This document shows positions 7,872 to 15,641 of a DNA stretch of 20,125 nt, in pieces. The first letter of the stretch is position 1; each line of letters begins with the position of its first letter. This DNA is from a virus. The notes below the pieces were generated by a model. The model saw only the letters and a list, made by a program, of their open reading frames with translations, did not search any database and had not been told where the DNA came from. The DNA is taken from positions 1 to 20,125 of the IMG/VR virus record IMGVR_UViG_3300022684_000027; one strand, written 5' to 3'. Both the position numbers and the translations under genes were made by a program.

Positions 7872-8099
7872 TCAAAGGCCGGGCTTTTGCCGGGGCACAT
7901 ATTTGTTTGTTAAAATAAAGTCCTCGTAAAGCATGCTCTTCTGATACATATCCGCCAGCACGGCCGGGTGGAATAAAACCAGATGCTTCCCGCCGCAGGC
8001 CAGGCAGCCCCGGTTGGCCTCTTCGACAGACGCCGGCACACCATCGAACACGGCGCTGCACGTTTGACACACGGTCAGGCAGTTAGTTACTCGTTTCAT
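7872..8099 (-). CDS. Small CxxC zinc-ribbon-like protein
   Basis: This 75-residue protein begins MKRVTNCLTVCQTCSAVFDG and carries a second pair, CLACGG, at about 33-36. Together the CxxC pairs could bind one zinc. The rest (LVLFHPAVLADMYQKSMLYEDF) is helical and hydrophobic without being a membrane span. ATG 8099 has only a weak ribosome site (GGTGAAG). It lies between the DUF5131 gene and the ASCH-like gene. I do not recognise a family. An overlapping longer frame at 7810-8070 has Arg/Gly-rich shadow composition and is rejected. Confidence 0.6.
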   Translation of the reverse strand: MKRVTNCLTVCQTCSAVFDGVPASVEEANRGCLACGGKHLVLFHPAVLADMYQKSMLYEDFILTNKYVPRQKPGL

Positions 8100-8137
8100 A
8101 TAGCTTCACCGTCCTCAGATGACGTGGTCCTGGTTTA

Positions 8138-9064
8138 TCACCGCGTGACCTCCGGGTATTGGTTCCACTCACGGCCATCCAGCAGGCGGCCAGCTTTCTT
8201 TTTGCCGACACGACTAACAACAGCTTCTGTGCCGAACATTAAAAACATTCTTTTGGGGATGGTTGATTCGGTATATTCAAATGGTTCAACCATGCCGCCC
8301 CTGCAAATTCTTTGCTTAATATTCGGCCCTTTTTCAAATGGCGTGCGCGCCCATTCCCCCCACTGCTTAAAGAAAAATGGAACACCCGCATCAACGCACT
8401 GATCCCGTAGCGACCGCGCCCATGCCGGGTGCATCGGCCTTGCGCCGGGACCGCTCTCGCCTCCGCAGATGACCCAATCTATATATGCAGCGCAAAGCGG
8501 ATGGTCAGGAAGGTATTGATCAATATCCACCGGCCCCAGCATAGGTTCAACACTTACAAACCGCACCGCCGCCGGGATCTGCAACAGAATCGGTATTCGC
8601 TTGTCGGCCTGCTCCTGATTTTCGGCGGTGACGCCAATCCATGCGACGTGTTGAAACCACGCCGCATGTTGTACATCGATTCGCGTTTTCAACACCCACT
8701 CGCGCCATGCCAGAATACGCTCCGGCCGCTTCGTAAGAAAAAGCCATTTATGTTTTGGGTTCTGCCGGTGGGCGCTGGCCGCATTAGATATGACAAGACT
8801 GATCCACTCAAACGGCACATCCTCATGGAACAAATCGCCCATCGAGCAAACGAAGATCATGCGAGGCTTTCGCCATTTTAGCGGTTTTTTAAACTGTGAT
8901 TCATGCAGCGTGATCGCAAACGGATCGTCCGCCGGATACCCAAACCGCCCCGCCAGACGCTTGGCCATCCGCTCGGCGTAACAGTTCGCACAGCCGGGGC
9001 TGATCTTCGTGCAGCCCGTGATCGGGTTCCATGTTTCCGTCGCCCATTCTATTTTGGTTGTCAC
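8138..9064 (-). CDS. Phage Gp37/Gp68 family protein (DUF5131), three-cysteine radical-SAM-like
   Basis: The 308-residue protein starts MTTKIEWATETWNPITGC and belongs to the Gp37/Gp68 (DUF5131) family common in phages. The signature is C18-x7-C26-x2-C29 (GCTKISPGCANCYAERMA), followed by FVCSMGDLFHE, WLFLTKRPER, WIGVTAENQ, RFVSVEPMLGP, WVICGGESGPGARP and VPFFFKQWGEW. The cysteines and the barrel-like repeat of strand motifs suggest a radical-SAM enzyme, but the spacing is not the classical CxxxCxxC and the reaction is unknown. I chose GTG 9064 because GGAGG sits 9 nt upstream; GTG 9076 would lie inside that site. It follows the cytosine methyltransferase by 18 nt in the same operon, so a role in nucleic-acid modification is an inference worth testing. 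Confidence 0.85.
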   Translation of the reverse strand: MTTKIEWATETWNPITGCTKISPGCANCYAERMAKRLAGRFGYPADDPFAITLHESQFKKPLKWRKPRMIFVCSMGDLFHEDVPFEWISLVISNAASAHRQNPKHKWLFLTKRPERILAWREWVLKTRIDVQHAAWFQHVAWIGVTAENQEQADKRIPILLQIPAAVRFVSVEPMLGPVDIDQYLPDHPLCAAYIDWVICGGESGPGARPMHPAWARSLRDQCVDAGVPFFFKQWGEWARTPFEKGPNIKQRICRGGMVEPFEYTESTIPKRMFLMFGTEAVVSRVGKKKAGRLLDGREWNQYPEVTR

Positions 9065-9082
9065 GATTCCCTCCACAAAATG

Positions 9083-10588
9083 TTATGCCGCCATTAGCGA
9101 CAACCCGAGGTTATTAGCCGTGCGCACCGGTACCGAGTTGCCGATCTGTTTCACGATGTCCGAGTTCGTGCCGGCAAAGCGGTAGTCATTTGGAAAGCTG
9201 TGCGCAGCGGCCAGCTCTTTCGGCGTCAGCATCCGGAAGAGGATGTCTATGAGATATCGCTGGCCACCGATGTCCACAACCATCGGACGCACCAGGCCGA
9301 AACGGTCATCTGTTGTGACTGTGTCGATCGGTTGATCCATGGGAGTAAAACGGCCCGTGCCGTAGTATTTGACGACGAACGGCTGAACCACGCACTGTTC
9401 CGCTTTCGACACCAGCGTCGACAAAGGCTCGCCGGCTGATCTGATGCGGTTTGATCCTCCGGTCTGGCCGGTGGCCATAACGAACGGCTCGATCAGCGCA
9501 TGGGCGCCGGTGGCCGTAATCGTCGGCAAACCATAATCCACCGTCCGGACAGCGCCGCGGGCGTCCTGCGGCAGGATCAGCGGCTTAATCAACCCGATCC
9601 GGTTGGATGTATCCAGAGTGGACAATGGCTGATCAATAGACTGAACCCGGCCGCCATCGTTGAACCGGACCATAAAAGGCTGGCAGAGGCCAACGTGCGT
9701 ACCGCCAGCTGTTATTGCCGGCATAGGGTTGTCGACGTTGCCAGTGGTGCCGGTACCACGCAGCAGCACAAGAAACGGATCGGCCCACTCACCCCAAAAT
9801 CGTTCGACGCCGGCGGCGATTCTTTTCAGCGTGTTCTCGGCCAGCGGGCGCTTGATACGCAGCCCGGACGCCCGGACGTCATCACGGGTCAGGAAAATGC
9901 TGTGGCCAGGGTTGTTCCAATCAATAATATCCTGTGCAGGTCGCCACGGTTGCACAATCTGGCCGAAGATGTCAGCGCGCGAATCCCGGCCATTGGTCGG
10001 TGTCGGGAATGCAACCCGTTTCCGGCCCCGGCGGGCCATCAGGAAAAAGCGCCTCCGGGTGGTAGCGTCGCCATAGTCGGCGCAGTTCAACACCTGCCAA
10101 TCGACCGAATAGGACAGGGACCGGAGCGCATTGACGAACGCATGGAAGGTTTTGCCACGCATGGATTTGATGGGTTTGCCATTTTCATCCAGTGGCCCCC
10201 ATCCGGCAAACTCCGGCACATTCTCGATCAACAGGTTGCGGACGTATAGCTCCTGGCACCAGTGCAGCACATGCCAGGCACTGGCACGGGACTGGTCGCA
10301 GCGGGGCTTGCCACCCCGGGCATTGCTGTGGTGGGTGCATTCCGGACTGGCAACCAGTAGATCGAGTTTCCCGCCCGGCACGGCCGTGCTGGGCTTGAGC
10401 CCCTCAAGGCTGGTGCACAGGTGCTCGGCCCAGGGATGATTCGCCGCGTGCGTCTCAATGGCCGTCTCCCAGTGGTTGACCGCTGTCAGCTTTAGATCGC
10501 ACCCCAGCGCTTCGGCCGCCATACGCAACCCAGTCGACGTCCCGCCAGCACCACAGAAAAGATCAGCTGCATGGATTATTTTTCCCAT
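9083..10588 (-). CDS. DNA C5-cytosine methyltransferase with repeat-built recognition region
   Basis: This 501-residue enzyme transfers a methyl group from S-adenosylmethionine to carbon 5 of cytosine in DNA. Motif I is DLFCGAGGTSTGL (9-21). Motif IV is SPECTHHSNARG, with catalytic Cys84 preceded by Glu rather than the usual Pro. Motif VI is IENVPEF (121-127), motif VIII ATTRRRFFLMARRG (175-188), and motif X GNSVPVRTANNL (483-494). Between VIII and X, residues 271-434 are five imperfect repeats of 32-35 residues, each beginning PF/PL/PM and containing PLST- or PTIT-like turns. No restriction gene is adjacent, so this is an orphan methyltransferase, probably for evading host restriction. ATG 10588 has GAGGG 7 nt upstream. 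The stop is 18 nt before the DUF5131 start. Confidence 0.93.
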   Translation of the reverse strand: MGKIIHAADLFCGAGGTSTGLRMAAEALGCDLKLTAVNHWETAIETHAANHPWAEHLCTSLEGLKPSTAVPGGKLDLLVASPECTHHSNARGGKPRCDQSRASAWHVLHWCQELYVRNLLIENVPEFAGWGPLDENGKPIKSMRGKTFHAFVNALRSLSYSVDWQVLNCADYGDATTRRRFFLMARRGRKRVAFPTPTNGRDSRADIFGQIVQPWRPAQDIIDWNNPGHSIFLTRDDVRASGLRIKRPLAENTLKRIAAGVERFWGEWADPFLVLLRGTGTTGNVDNPMPAITAGGTHVGLCQPFMVRFNDGGRVQSIDQPLSTLDTSNRIGLIKPLILPQDARGAVRTVDYGLPTITATGAHALIEPFVMATGQTGGSNRIRSAGEPLSTLVSKAEQCVVQPFVVKYYGTGRFTPMDQPIDTVTTDDRFGLVRPMVVDIGGQRYLIDILFRMLTPKELAAAHSFPNDYRFAGTNSDIVKQIGNSVPVRTANNLGLSLMAA

Positions 10589-10599
10589 ATTCGCCCTCG

Positions 10600-12069
10600 T
10601 TAATTCCTACTTATTGAATCCAGAAAATTAGCCCCATCAACCACATCCGCCGGGTGCGCCGCGATATAAGACCAGCAATCCCGGTCGAAATAGACCAGCT
10701 GGCTGATGCGCTTAGACTCCGCCGGATGCCGCCGCATGGTTTTCTTCTCCCGGATGCCGGTTTGCGCCGGTGTGTTAATGATCCGCACCGGGTAGCGCTT
10801 CAGAAGACCGGCCAGTTCACGCACTGCTTCCGGAACGCCCGCCAGGCCGTCCGCCGGATCCGCATCGCCTTCCGGTTGCGGTTCCTGGACCGCGCCTTCG
10901 CATTGCACATCTCCACTAATATCGCTATCAGTTGATGCAGGTACATCCGCGCCCCCCCTTTTTTCATTCGATCCAAAGCGTGATGGTCCCATCGTCAAGG
11001 CCGGCGGCAGCCCCGCTATAACCCAGGCCCGCAGGTCGACCCCCGCTGTCGGCAGATCGCCAGGATCCTTTCCTACTGGTACCGGCCACCGTTTGGCCCG
11101 CTCAAACTGATCCTGCCACCAGGACCAGGCCCCGGCGCCGGCCTGGTCGAAATCCAGCGCCACCAAAATGCGCAGCGCCTGCTGCAGGGCCGGGGTGGCC
11201 GCGGCGTCCGGCTTGGCGTGGCTGGAGCCCACCGCCAGAGCCCCCACGAGGTCGCCCGCCGCCGCATCGATCGCCATGGCGTCCAGCTCGGCTTCCACCA
11301 CCACGTAGGCCTTGGCCTGCGGGTTGATCAGCGTGCGCGCCATGGTGGACCCCTCGATATTAAAATATTTCTGGAATTTTCCGTCCTGCAGGTCGGCCTT
11401 GGGCCGCCGGATCCGGATGCGCATCACCTGGTCGTCCACGATGTAGGGGATCACCAGCCCGCGCGGGATGAACAGCATCTTTTTGCGGCCGTTTTCCTTC
11501 GCGATGGTAGGAAGCCCCCAGGCCTCGCGCGGCCGGAACAGGCAGTTGTTTTCACCCTCTCCCGCCAGCCACCCCAACTGGAACCGCCCAACGGCATCCC
11601 GATCGATGCCGCGGCGCGCCAGATAATTAAGGTGCGTTTCACTTTCCAGCAGGGCCGCGTGCGCTTTCGCCACCAGCTCGGCGGCCTTGTTCCGCCAGCG
11701 TTCCACGTCCACCCCTTCCGGTGCGTCCACCGTGTCCGGCTGCCAAGCCCTGGCGGACGGCCGCGCCGGTTTTTTGTCGTAAAACGGCTGGCGCTCATAC
11801 TCCGGCACGTCGCGGCCCACATGCTCACAGGCCGCCTTGAAATCCATCCCCAGGAACTGCCGGCAAAACTCGATGTTGTCGCCGCCCTTGTCGCATCCCC
11901 GGCACCACCACGACCCGTCGCCGCCATTCTGATCCGGCCAGACGTGGAAGCGGTCGTCACCACCGCAACCCGGGCACGGGCTCCAGTGTTCCTCACCTTT
12001 GTGGCCCCTGGAGGCCAGCCGCGGCGCGATGCCGGTTGATTTCAATAGATCGAGTACGTTTTCCGCCAT
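10600..12069 (-). CDS. Phage primase with zinc finger and TOPRIM domain
   Basis: This 489-residue protein makes RNA primers at the phage replication fork. The N-terminus has a DnaG/gp4-type zinc finger: CPGCGGDDRFHVW (C32, C35) and WWCRGCDKGG (C56, C59). A TOPRIM domain follows, with VVVEAELDAMA (acidic residue E259) and LVALDFDQAG (D306, D308), then KDPGDLPTAG. Residues 360-430 are low complexity and acidic, a linker to a C-terminal basic segment (KKTMRRHPAESKR) and a short helix ending LDSISRN. It ends 12 nt before the methyltransferase start. The helicase gene upstream is separated by the 212-bp GGTCC repeat region. Confidence 0.9.
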   Translation of the reverse strand: MAENVLDLLKSTGIAPRLASRGHKGEEHWSPCPGCGGDDRFHVWPDQNGGDGSWWCRGCDKGGDNIEFCRQFLGMDFKAACEHVGRDVPEYERQPFYDKKPARPSARAWQPDTVDAPEGVDVERWRNKAAELVAKAHAALLESETHLNYLARRGIDRDAVGRFQLGWLAGEGENNCLFRPREAWGLPTIAKENGRKKMLFIPRGLVIPYIVDDQVMRIRIRRPKADLQDGKFQKYFNIEGSTMARTLINPQAKAYVVVEAELDAMAIDAAAGDLVGALAVGSSHAKPDAAATPALQQALRILVALDFDQAGAGAWSWWQDQFERAKRWPVPVGKDPGDLPTAGVDLRAWVIAGLPPALTMGPSRFGSNEKRGGADVPASTDSDISGDVQCEGAVQEPQPEGDADPADGLAGVPEAVRELAGLLKRYPVRIINTPAQTGIREKKTMRRHPAESKRISQLVYFDRDCWSYIAAHPADVVDGANFLDSISRN

Positions 12070-12281
12070 GGTCCTGTTGGTCCTGCCCTCGGTCCTGGCC
12101 TTTTTTATAAGGACTTTAATACTTTATAATTTTTCCAGGACTATTATCTAAATATAAATTTCTTGATAAGTTTTATATGGTCCAGAAGCTAAAAACACGT
12201 CTCCCTCTCAATGGTCCTATGGTCCATTTTCCTGTTAATTTAATATGTTAAATATACAAACCATCTGGACCATTAGGACCA
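12070..12281. other. Repeat-rich AT-rich gap, candidate replication origin or operator array
   Basis: These 212 non-coding bases contain eight copies of GGTCC or its complement GGACC: plus-strand GGTCC at 12070, 12079, 12091, 12179, 12213 and 12221, and GGACC at 12267 and 12276. Two AGGACT near-copies lie around 12110 and 12137. Copies at 12211-12226 and 12266-12282 form a nearly perfect inverted repeat (one extra base) around a 39-nt AT-rich loop. The middle (12101-12180) is very AT-rich. Iteron-like sites beside an AT-rich melting region and flanked by helicase and primase genes fit a phage origin. A regulator array or an RNA structure are alternatives. No ORF or convincing promoter is seen. 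Confidence 0.55.
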
Positions 12282-13877
12282 TCACCACACATCACCCCCA
12301 TATTGGTCTGGCAGAATCTCCCGCATGACCCGCAGATCCAGCGCCAGACCGAAATATTTATAGAGCCCGCCGACCTTGTCGTGCCGGAAGCGCTCGCGCA
12401 CGTAGCTGCCGAACTTCTTTTGCTTGGGAGGAAAATTCCCGACGAACTTCTTCCACCAGGCCGTGAAGGCGTCATAGAGATCCGAGGCCCCGATCTGGAA
12501 CTCGGTCTCGTCGCCCGTGCGGCAGCAAAACTCGATGAAAGCCCCCAGGTTATCCTCGCCGGACTTCCATTTCTGGGTTTCCTCCACCACCCGTGGCGGC
12601 ATCATCAGGCCGTCCCGCTGCCACTTGAGGCAGCCCTCCACCATCCAGGCCAGGATTCCGGGTGCCTCTTCCTGCAATTTTTGTTGCAGCATCGGGTCGG
12701 CCACGCGCTCGTTATCCGCCTTGGGCTCGCTATTGCGCAGGAAGCGCACCAGAAACGGGATGTTGATCACCCGCTCCCAGAACGCCTGGTCCTGCGAGTC
12801 GGCGTGGGGCTTGAAGTTGGACAGCAGAAAAAGGGTGTGGCTGGGGGCAAAGGTGATGGGGTATTTGTCGTGCGGCGACCGGCCGGTGAGCGAGTCGGCC
12901 CCGGTCAGCCATTTGCACTTGGCCGCGCTTACCTTGGCCCCGTCCTCGGTCTCGCTGGCCCAGGCAATCCGCAGGCCGCGCATGGCCACGATGTCCGGCG
13001 TTGGCGCCGAGCTGTTGGTGATCTTGTAGCTGGCCAGCAGCATTTCGGATGGGATCGGGCCGGCCAGCGGCCCCAGCACGGTCTTGATGGCTTCCATCTC
13101 GGTGCCCTTGCCGTTGCGGCCGCCGGGTCCGGTGAACACCGGGAAAATGTGTTCATACACCGCGCCGACGATGGCGCAACCATACAGCCGCTGCATGAAC
13201 TCCACCACCAGCTCGTCCCGCGAGTGGATTTCCAGCAGGGCCTCTTCCCATGTTGGCCGCGGTGCATCGATGCCGCGCCACTCCGTCGGCGCAGCCTTCA
13301 ACAGAAAATCGTCCGGTTGTCCTGGCCGGCTCTCACCGGTCTTTAGATCCACGACACAATTCGGACAGGCCAAGAGCCACGGCTGCCGGTCGATCTCGTC
13401 CCCATGAATGGCCATGGGGTTTTTTGAGGTGTGCGCCCATTTCGCGCACTGGGTGCGGCGCTGATCGCCGCGCAGGTCCCACACGCGCTTTGACAGCTTC
13501 CGCTCGCGCGATTCGTGGTATTTCTGGAGCTCCTTGTCGTCCTTCGACTCCTGGGCCTTTTTGCGCTCCAGGTCGGCCGCCGCCTGGTAGCGCTTGACGA
13601 CCTCCTCCACGGCCGCGAAGGCCCCGTCCATCGTGTCCAACTCCCAATGGTGGCCGGCCCAGCGCAGCCAGCAGTCCATCGATTTGCAGAAAACAAACTT
13701 GCCGGCGTTGATGCGCTTGTACAATTCGCCGTCACCCAGCTGGTTGGCCTGGATGCAGCTCCACACGAAATTATGGTCCGGACCACTGTCTCCGGGACCG
13801 CTGCCGGTTTTGTTCTCCTCGGCCACACGCGACTCCACCTGGGCCCGGATATCCTCGATCTTGACCAGTTTTTCCAT
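12282..13877 (-). CDS. SF3 replicative helicase, phage P4/D5-like
   Basis: The 531-residue protein (from ATG 13877; TTG 13904 is an in-frame alternative) is a superfamily-3 DNA helicase of the P4 alpha/poxvirus D5 type. The N-terminal half carries D5_N-like sequence (LACPNCVVDLKTGESRPGQP). The AAA+ core has Walker A GPGGRNGKGT (250-259), Walker B IAWASETE (304-311) and SF3 motif C LFLLSNFKP (349-357), then an arginine-finger region FWERVINIPF. The C-terminal 100 residues (DLYDAFTAWWKKF and on) form a winged-helix-like primase/helicase tail. Unlike P4 alpha it lacks a primase domain, which is supplied by the next gene. AGGA precedes the ATG by 5 nt. Its stop lies within the last GGACC repeat. 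Confidence 0.92.
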   Translation of the reverse strand: MEKLVKIEDIRAQVESRVAEENKTGSGPGDSGPDHNFVWSCIQANQLGDGELYKRINAGKFVFCKSMDCWLRWAGHHWELDTMDGAFAAVEEVVKRYQAAADLERKKAQESKDDKELQKYHESRERKLSKRVWDLRGDQRRTQCAKWAHTSKNPMAIHGDEIDRQPWLLACPNCVVDLKTGESRPGQPDDFLLKAAPTEWRGIDAPRPTWEEALLEIHSRDELVVEFMQRLYGCAIVGAVYEHIFPVFTGPGGRNGKGTEMEAIKTVLGPLAGPIPSEMLLASYKITNSSAPTPDIVAMRGLRIAWASETEDGAKVSAAKCKWLTGADSLTGRSPHDKYPITFAPSHTLFLLSNFKPHADSQDQAFWERVINIPFLVRFLRNSEPKADNERVADPMLQQKLQEEAPGILAWMVEGCLKWQRDGLMMPPRVVEETQKWKSGEDNLGAFIEFCCRTGDETEFQIGASDLYDAFTAWWKKFVGNFPPKQKKFGSYVRERFRHDKVGGLYKYFGLALDLRVMREILPDQYGGDVW

Positions 13878-14201
13878 ACCGTCCTGTTTGTCCCGATCCG
13901 TCAAAAGTGTTAACCCCTACTCTCAAAATCGCGTCCCATTCCAAATTCCATTCCAAATCCCAACATCAAATGGACACGTTTATCGCGCCTTGCCTAACCG
14001 TATAGAATAGACCCCAGGAAGGACCCGTTAAACACACACGCAGATGCATTGCGTTTCCCAGGATGTTTTGACCATTGGCCTGTTCTATAGTTAATAAGGG
14101 GAAGGCGGGGCGCGGGGCGTCGATCGCCCGGAAAAGATAAAAGGAATGCTATCGTCTTATGCTGTCCAGAGGGTAGGGACTGGCGGCCACGACGAACGCA
14201 G

Positions 14202-14230
14202 AAAGCCCTGCCGCATAGCGACAAGGCTTT
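14202..14230 (-). terminator. Hairpin in the left arm of attP
   Basis: Read on the minus strand, these 29 bases fold into a 13-bp stem (two G-U pairs) closed by a three-base loop; the plus-strand RNA would have C-A mismatches at the two wobble places. The asymmetry suggests that the minus-strand transcript is the functional one. It lies downstream of integrase and the core, so it may stop integrase transcripts before the helicase. No T-run follows on the minus strand, so it may instead be a structural element of the attachment site. Confidence 0.5.
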
Positions 14231-14252
14231 GGTGTTTTTATTGATTGTGAGG

Positions 14253-14268
14253 TGGGGAGATTTTGGGG
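14253..14268. repeat. Candidate integrase arm-type site, left arm
   Basis: TGGGGAGATTTTGGGG is a 16-bp exact direct repeat of the sequence at 14423-14438. The two copies flank the ssrA-like core 53 bp and 72 bp away. Tyrosine integrases of lambda type bind such arm sites on both sides of the core in attP. The role is inferred from position and exact repetition. Confidence 0.55.
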
Positions 14269-14321
14269 AGGGTTTTTCCCCAGTGTTTTTAGCGTAAGTA
14301 TTTGATTTAATTATGGGTAAA

Positions 14322-14350
14322 TGGTGGAGGCGGCGGGAGTCGAACCCGTT
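14322..14350 (-). other. Attachment-site core: 3' end of a tmRNA (ssrA) gene
   Basis: On the minus strand this reads as a T-arm (CGGG, loop TTCGACT, CCCG), then CGCCTCC acceptor strand and ACCA, the typical end of bacterial tmRNA, whose 5' end GGGGGCG would pair with it. Only the 3' end is present: no tag-coding region, pseudoknots or 5' half lie upstream. The base pair at the foot of the T stem is broken (A against C), which may mark the limit of identity. Carrying the 3' end of ssrA lets a phage integrate there and keep the host gene whole. A tRNA 3' end of similar acceptor sequence is a less likely alternative. Confidence 0.7.
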
Positions 14351-14393
14351 GGCTGAAAACTCGCCTCTGTAACTGTTTGATATATTAATGTAT

Positions 14394-15620
14394 CTAATCG
14401 GCATTTTCAACCTTTTTGTCGTTGGGGAGATTTTGGGGGAAATTTAGCACTTTACCGCCTCGTGCGGCGACGGTCATGCGCACCACATCGAGGTCGGTTT
14501 CCTGCTTCACCCGGATGTAGCGTTCGATGGATTTGTTGCTGGTGTTGCCCAAGGCGGACCTGGCCGCATCGTGGCCGAAGCGCCGGGCCTGCTCGGTGGC
14601 CGTGGTGTGGCGTGTGCCGGGATACAGGGGCACGTCCGGCACGCCCAGCTTCGCGCAGGCCTTGGCCCAGCATTTATAGAAATACTTTTCACCGAAGGGC
14701 TGGTCCGGCCGAGTGCCCTGCACGCCCCCCGTATGACGAAAGAACGGCACGCCAGGAAGGGCGGGGTGCGCTTTTTTCAGCCGGGCGAATTCGGCCATGT
14801 GCTCGGGAAGCAGCCGCACGGTCTTGAACCCGTGCTTTACCTTTGTCGGATTCCAAAACGTCAGCACGCTGTTTCCCAGATCGATGTCGGCCTCATTCAA
14901 CCGCAGCAGGTCCTGTGGCCGTATGTTGGTATAGGTGGCCAGGATCTCGACACCCAGTGCTATCTTGGGATTGAGCCTGAAGGTCTGCCGGCGCACCTCG
15001 TCCATGATGGCCTGCTGGGTGGGCAGGTCGGTGATGGTGCGGTAGCGCAGTTCGTAGGGCACGTCCGGGAATTCCGGCATGGGCAGCTTCTCCCGCCGGC
15101 ACACCCAGCGGAAGAAATAATGCAGGCAGGACTTGTAGTTGGCCCGCGTCTTTTCGCTGATGCCGTCCAGGCCGAACAGGAAATCCTCGATCATGCCCGG
15201 CCGCGCCAGGAGGTCTTTGACGTTGGTCTGGTTCCAGTGGCGCCTGGCCGCCCGCATATAGTTGCGGTAATTGGTCAGGGTCGATTTAGACAGTGCCCGG
15301 CCGCGCGTGTTCTTTTCGCGGTGCATCAGCCAGGTCTTGGCCAAGGTGGCAAAGCCCAGCGGCTCGTCGCGGCGCCAGTCGCGCGGATCGTAGACCCCGC
15401 GCTTTTTCTGCACGCGCAAAAAAGCCAGCTCCTGCTGGGCCTCGATCACGCTGTTCTTGCGGATTTTGGTCACGCCGAACTCCACCCGGCATTTCCCATG
15501 GTGGGCAATCTCCGGGTGACGGCCGCCGCCGGCACAGTACATGCCGTCCCGGTTTTCGTCATTCTTGAAGTTCCGCCCGCAGATCGGGCACTTGACGTCG
15601 GTGTAGATGTTGCCACGCAT
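14394..15620 (-). CDS. int: Tyrosine integrase with N-terminal zinc ribbon
   Basis: This 408-residue recombinase catalyses integration and excision at the adjacent attP. The N-terminus has a CPICGRNF ribbon (C11, C14, then C29 and C44), followed by a SAM-like core-binding domain (LSKSTLTNYRNYMRAARRHW) and the catalytic domain. Candidate active residues are R234 in TNIRPQDLLRL, a lysine in TKVKHGFKTVRL, R337 in LYPGTRHTTATEQARR, and nucleophile Y368 in SIERYIRV. In the HxxR box the first position is Pro334, and the LGH motif reads LGN (Asn359), both variants of the usual residues. ATG 15620 has GGGAGG 5-6 nt upstream; earlier in-frame starts would read through the promoter. The last codons include the right-arm repeat. 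Confidence 0.93.
   Translation of the reverse strand: MRGNIYTDVKCPICGRNFKNDENRDGMYCAGGGRHPEIAHHGKCRVEFGVTKIRKNSVIEAQQELAFLRVQKKRGVYDPRDWRRDEPLGFATLAKTWLMHREKNTRGRALSKSTLTNYRNYMRAARRHWNQTNVKDLLARPGMIEDFLFGLDGISEKTRANYKSCLHYFFRWVCRREKLPMPEFPDVPYELRYRTITDLPTQQAIMDEVRRQTFRLNPKIALGVEILATYTNIRPQDLLRLNEADIDLGNSVLTFWNPTKVKHGFKTVRLLPEHMAEFARLKKAHPALPGVPFFRHTGGVQGTRPDQPFGEKYFYKCWAKACAKLGVPDVPLYPGTRHTTATEQARRFGHDAARSALGNTSNKSIERYIRVKQETDLDVVRMTVAARGGKVLNFPQNLPNDKKVENAD
14423..14438. repeat. Candidate integrase arm-type site, right arm (inside int 3' end)
   Basis: This is the second exact copy of the 16-bp repeat at 14253-14268. It lies within the last codons of the integrase gene (encoding FPQNLPN), 72 bp to the right of the core. 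Overlap of an arm site with the integrase coding end is common in compact phages. Chance duplication of an int gene fragment is the main alternative. Confidence 0.5.
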
Positions 15621-15641
15621 GCAAACCTCCCCAGGGTAATG

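Larger units (their letters stand above)
13905..14393. other. Intergenic region between helicase and integrase holding attP
   Basis: This 489-bp gap has no plausible gene; a minus frame at 13994-14410 crosses the attachment core and is rejected. From left to right it holds two tandem copies of CCATTCCAAAT (13936-13946 and 13948-13958, 12-nt period) just upstream of the helicase, a loose 7-bp inverted pair (TATAGAA 14001, TTCTATA 14083), a strong hairpin (14202-14230), an arm-type repeat (14253-14268), and the ssrA-like core (14322-14350). A helicase promoter is expected here on the minus strand, but I could not fix one with confidence. Confidence 0.6.

Noticed and set aside
12070-12281. CRISPR array
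   Set aside because: Repeat cores are 5-9 bp, in both orientations and unevenly spaced; no 20-40-bp repeats with even spacers and no cas genes.
14322-14350. A complete tRNA or tmRNA gene
   Set aside because: Only the T-arm and acceptor end are present; no anticodon arm, tag frame or 5' acceptor strand could be found upstream.
13994-14410. 138-codon minus frame across the attachment core
   Set aside because: It reads through the tmRNA-like end, both hairpin and arm repeat, and has no ribosome site or family resemblance.
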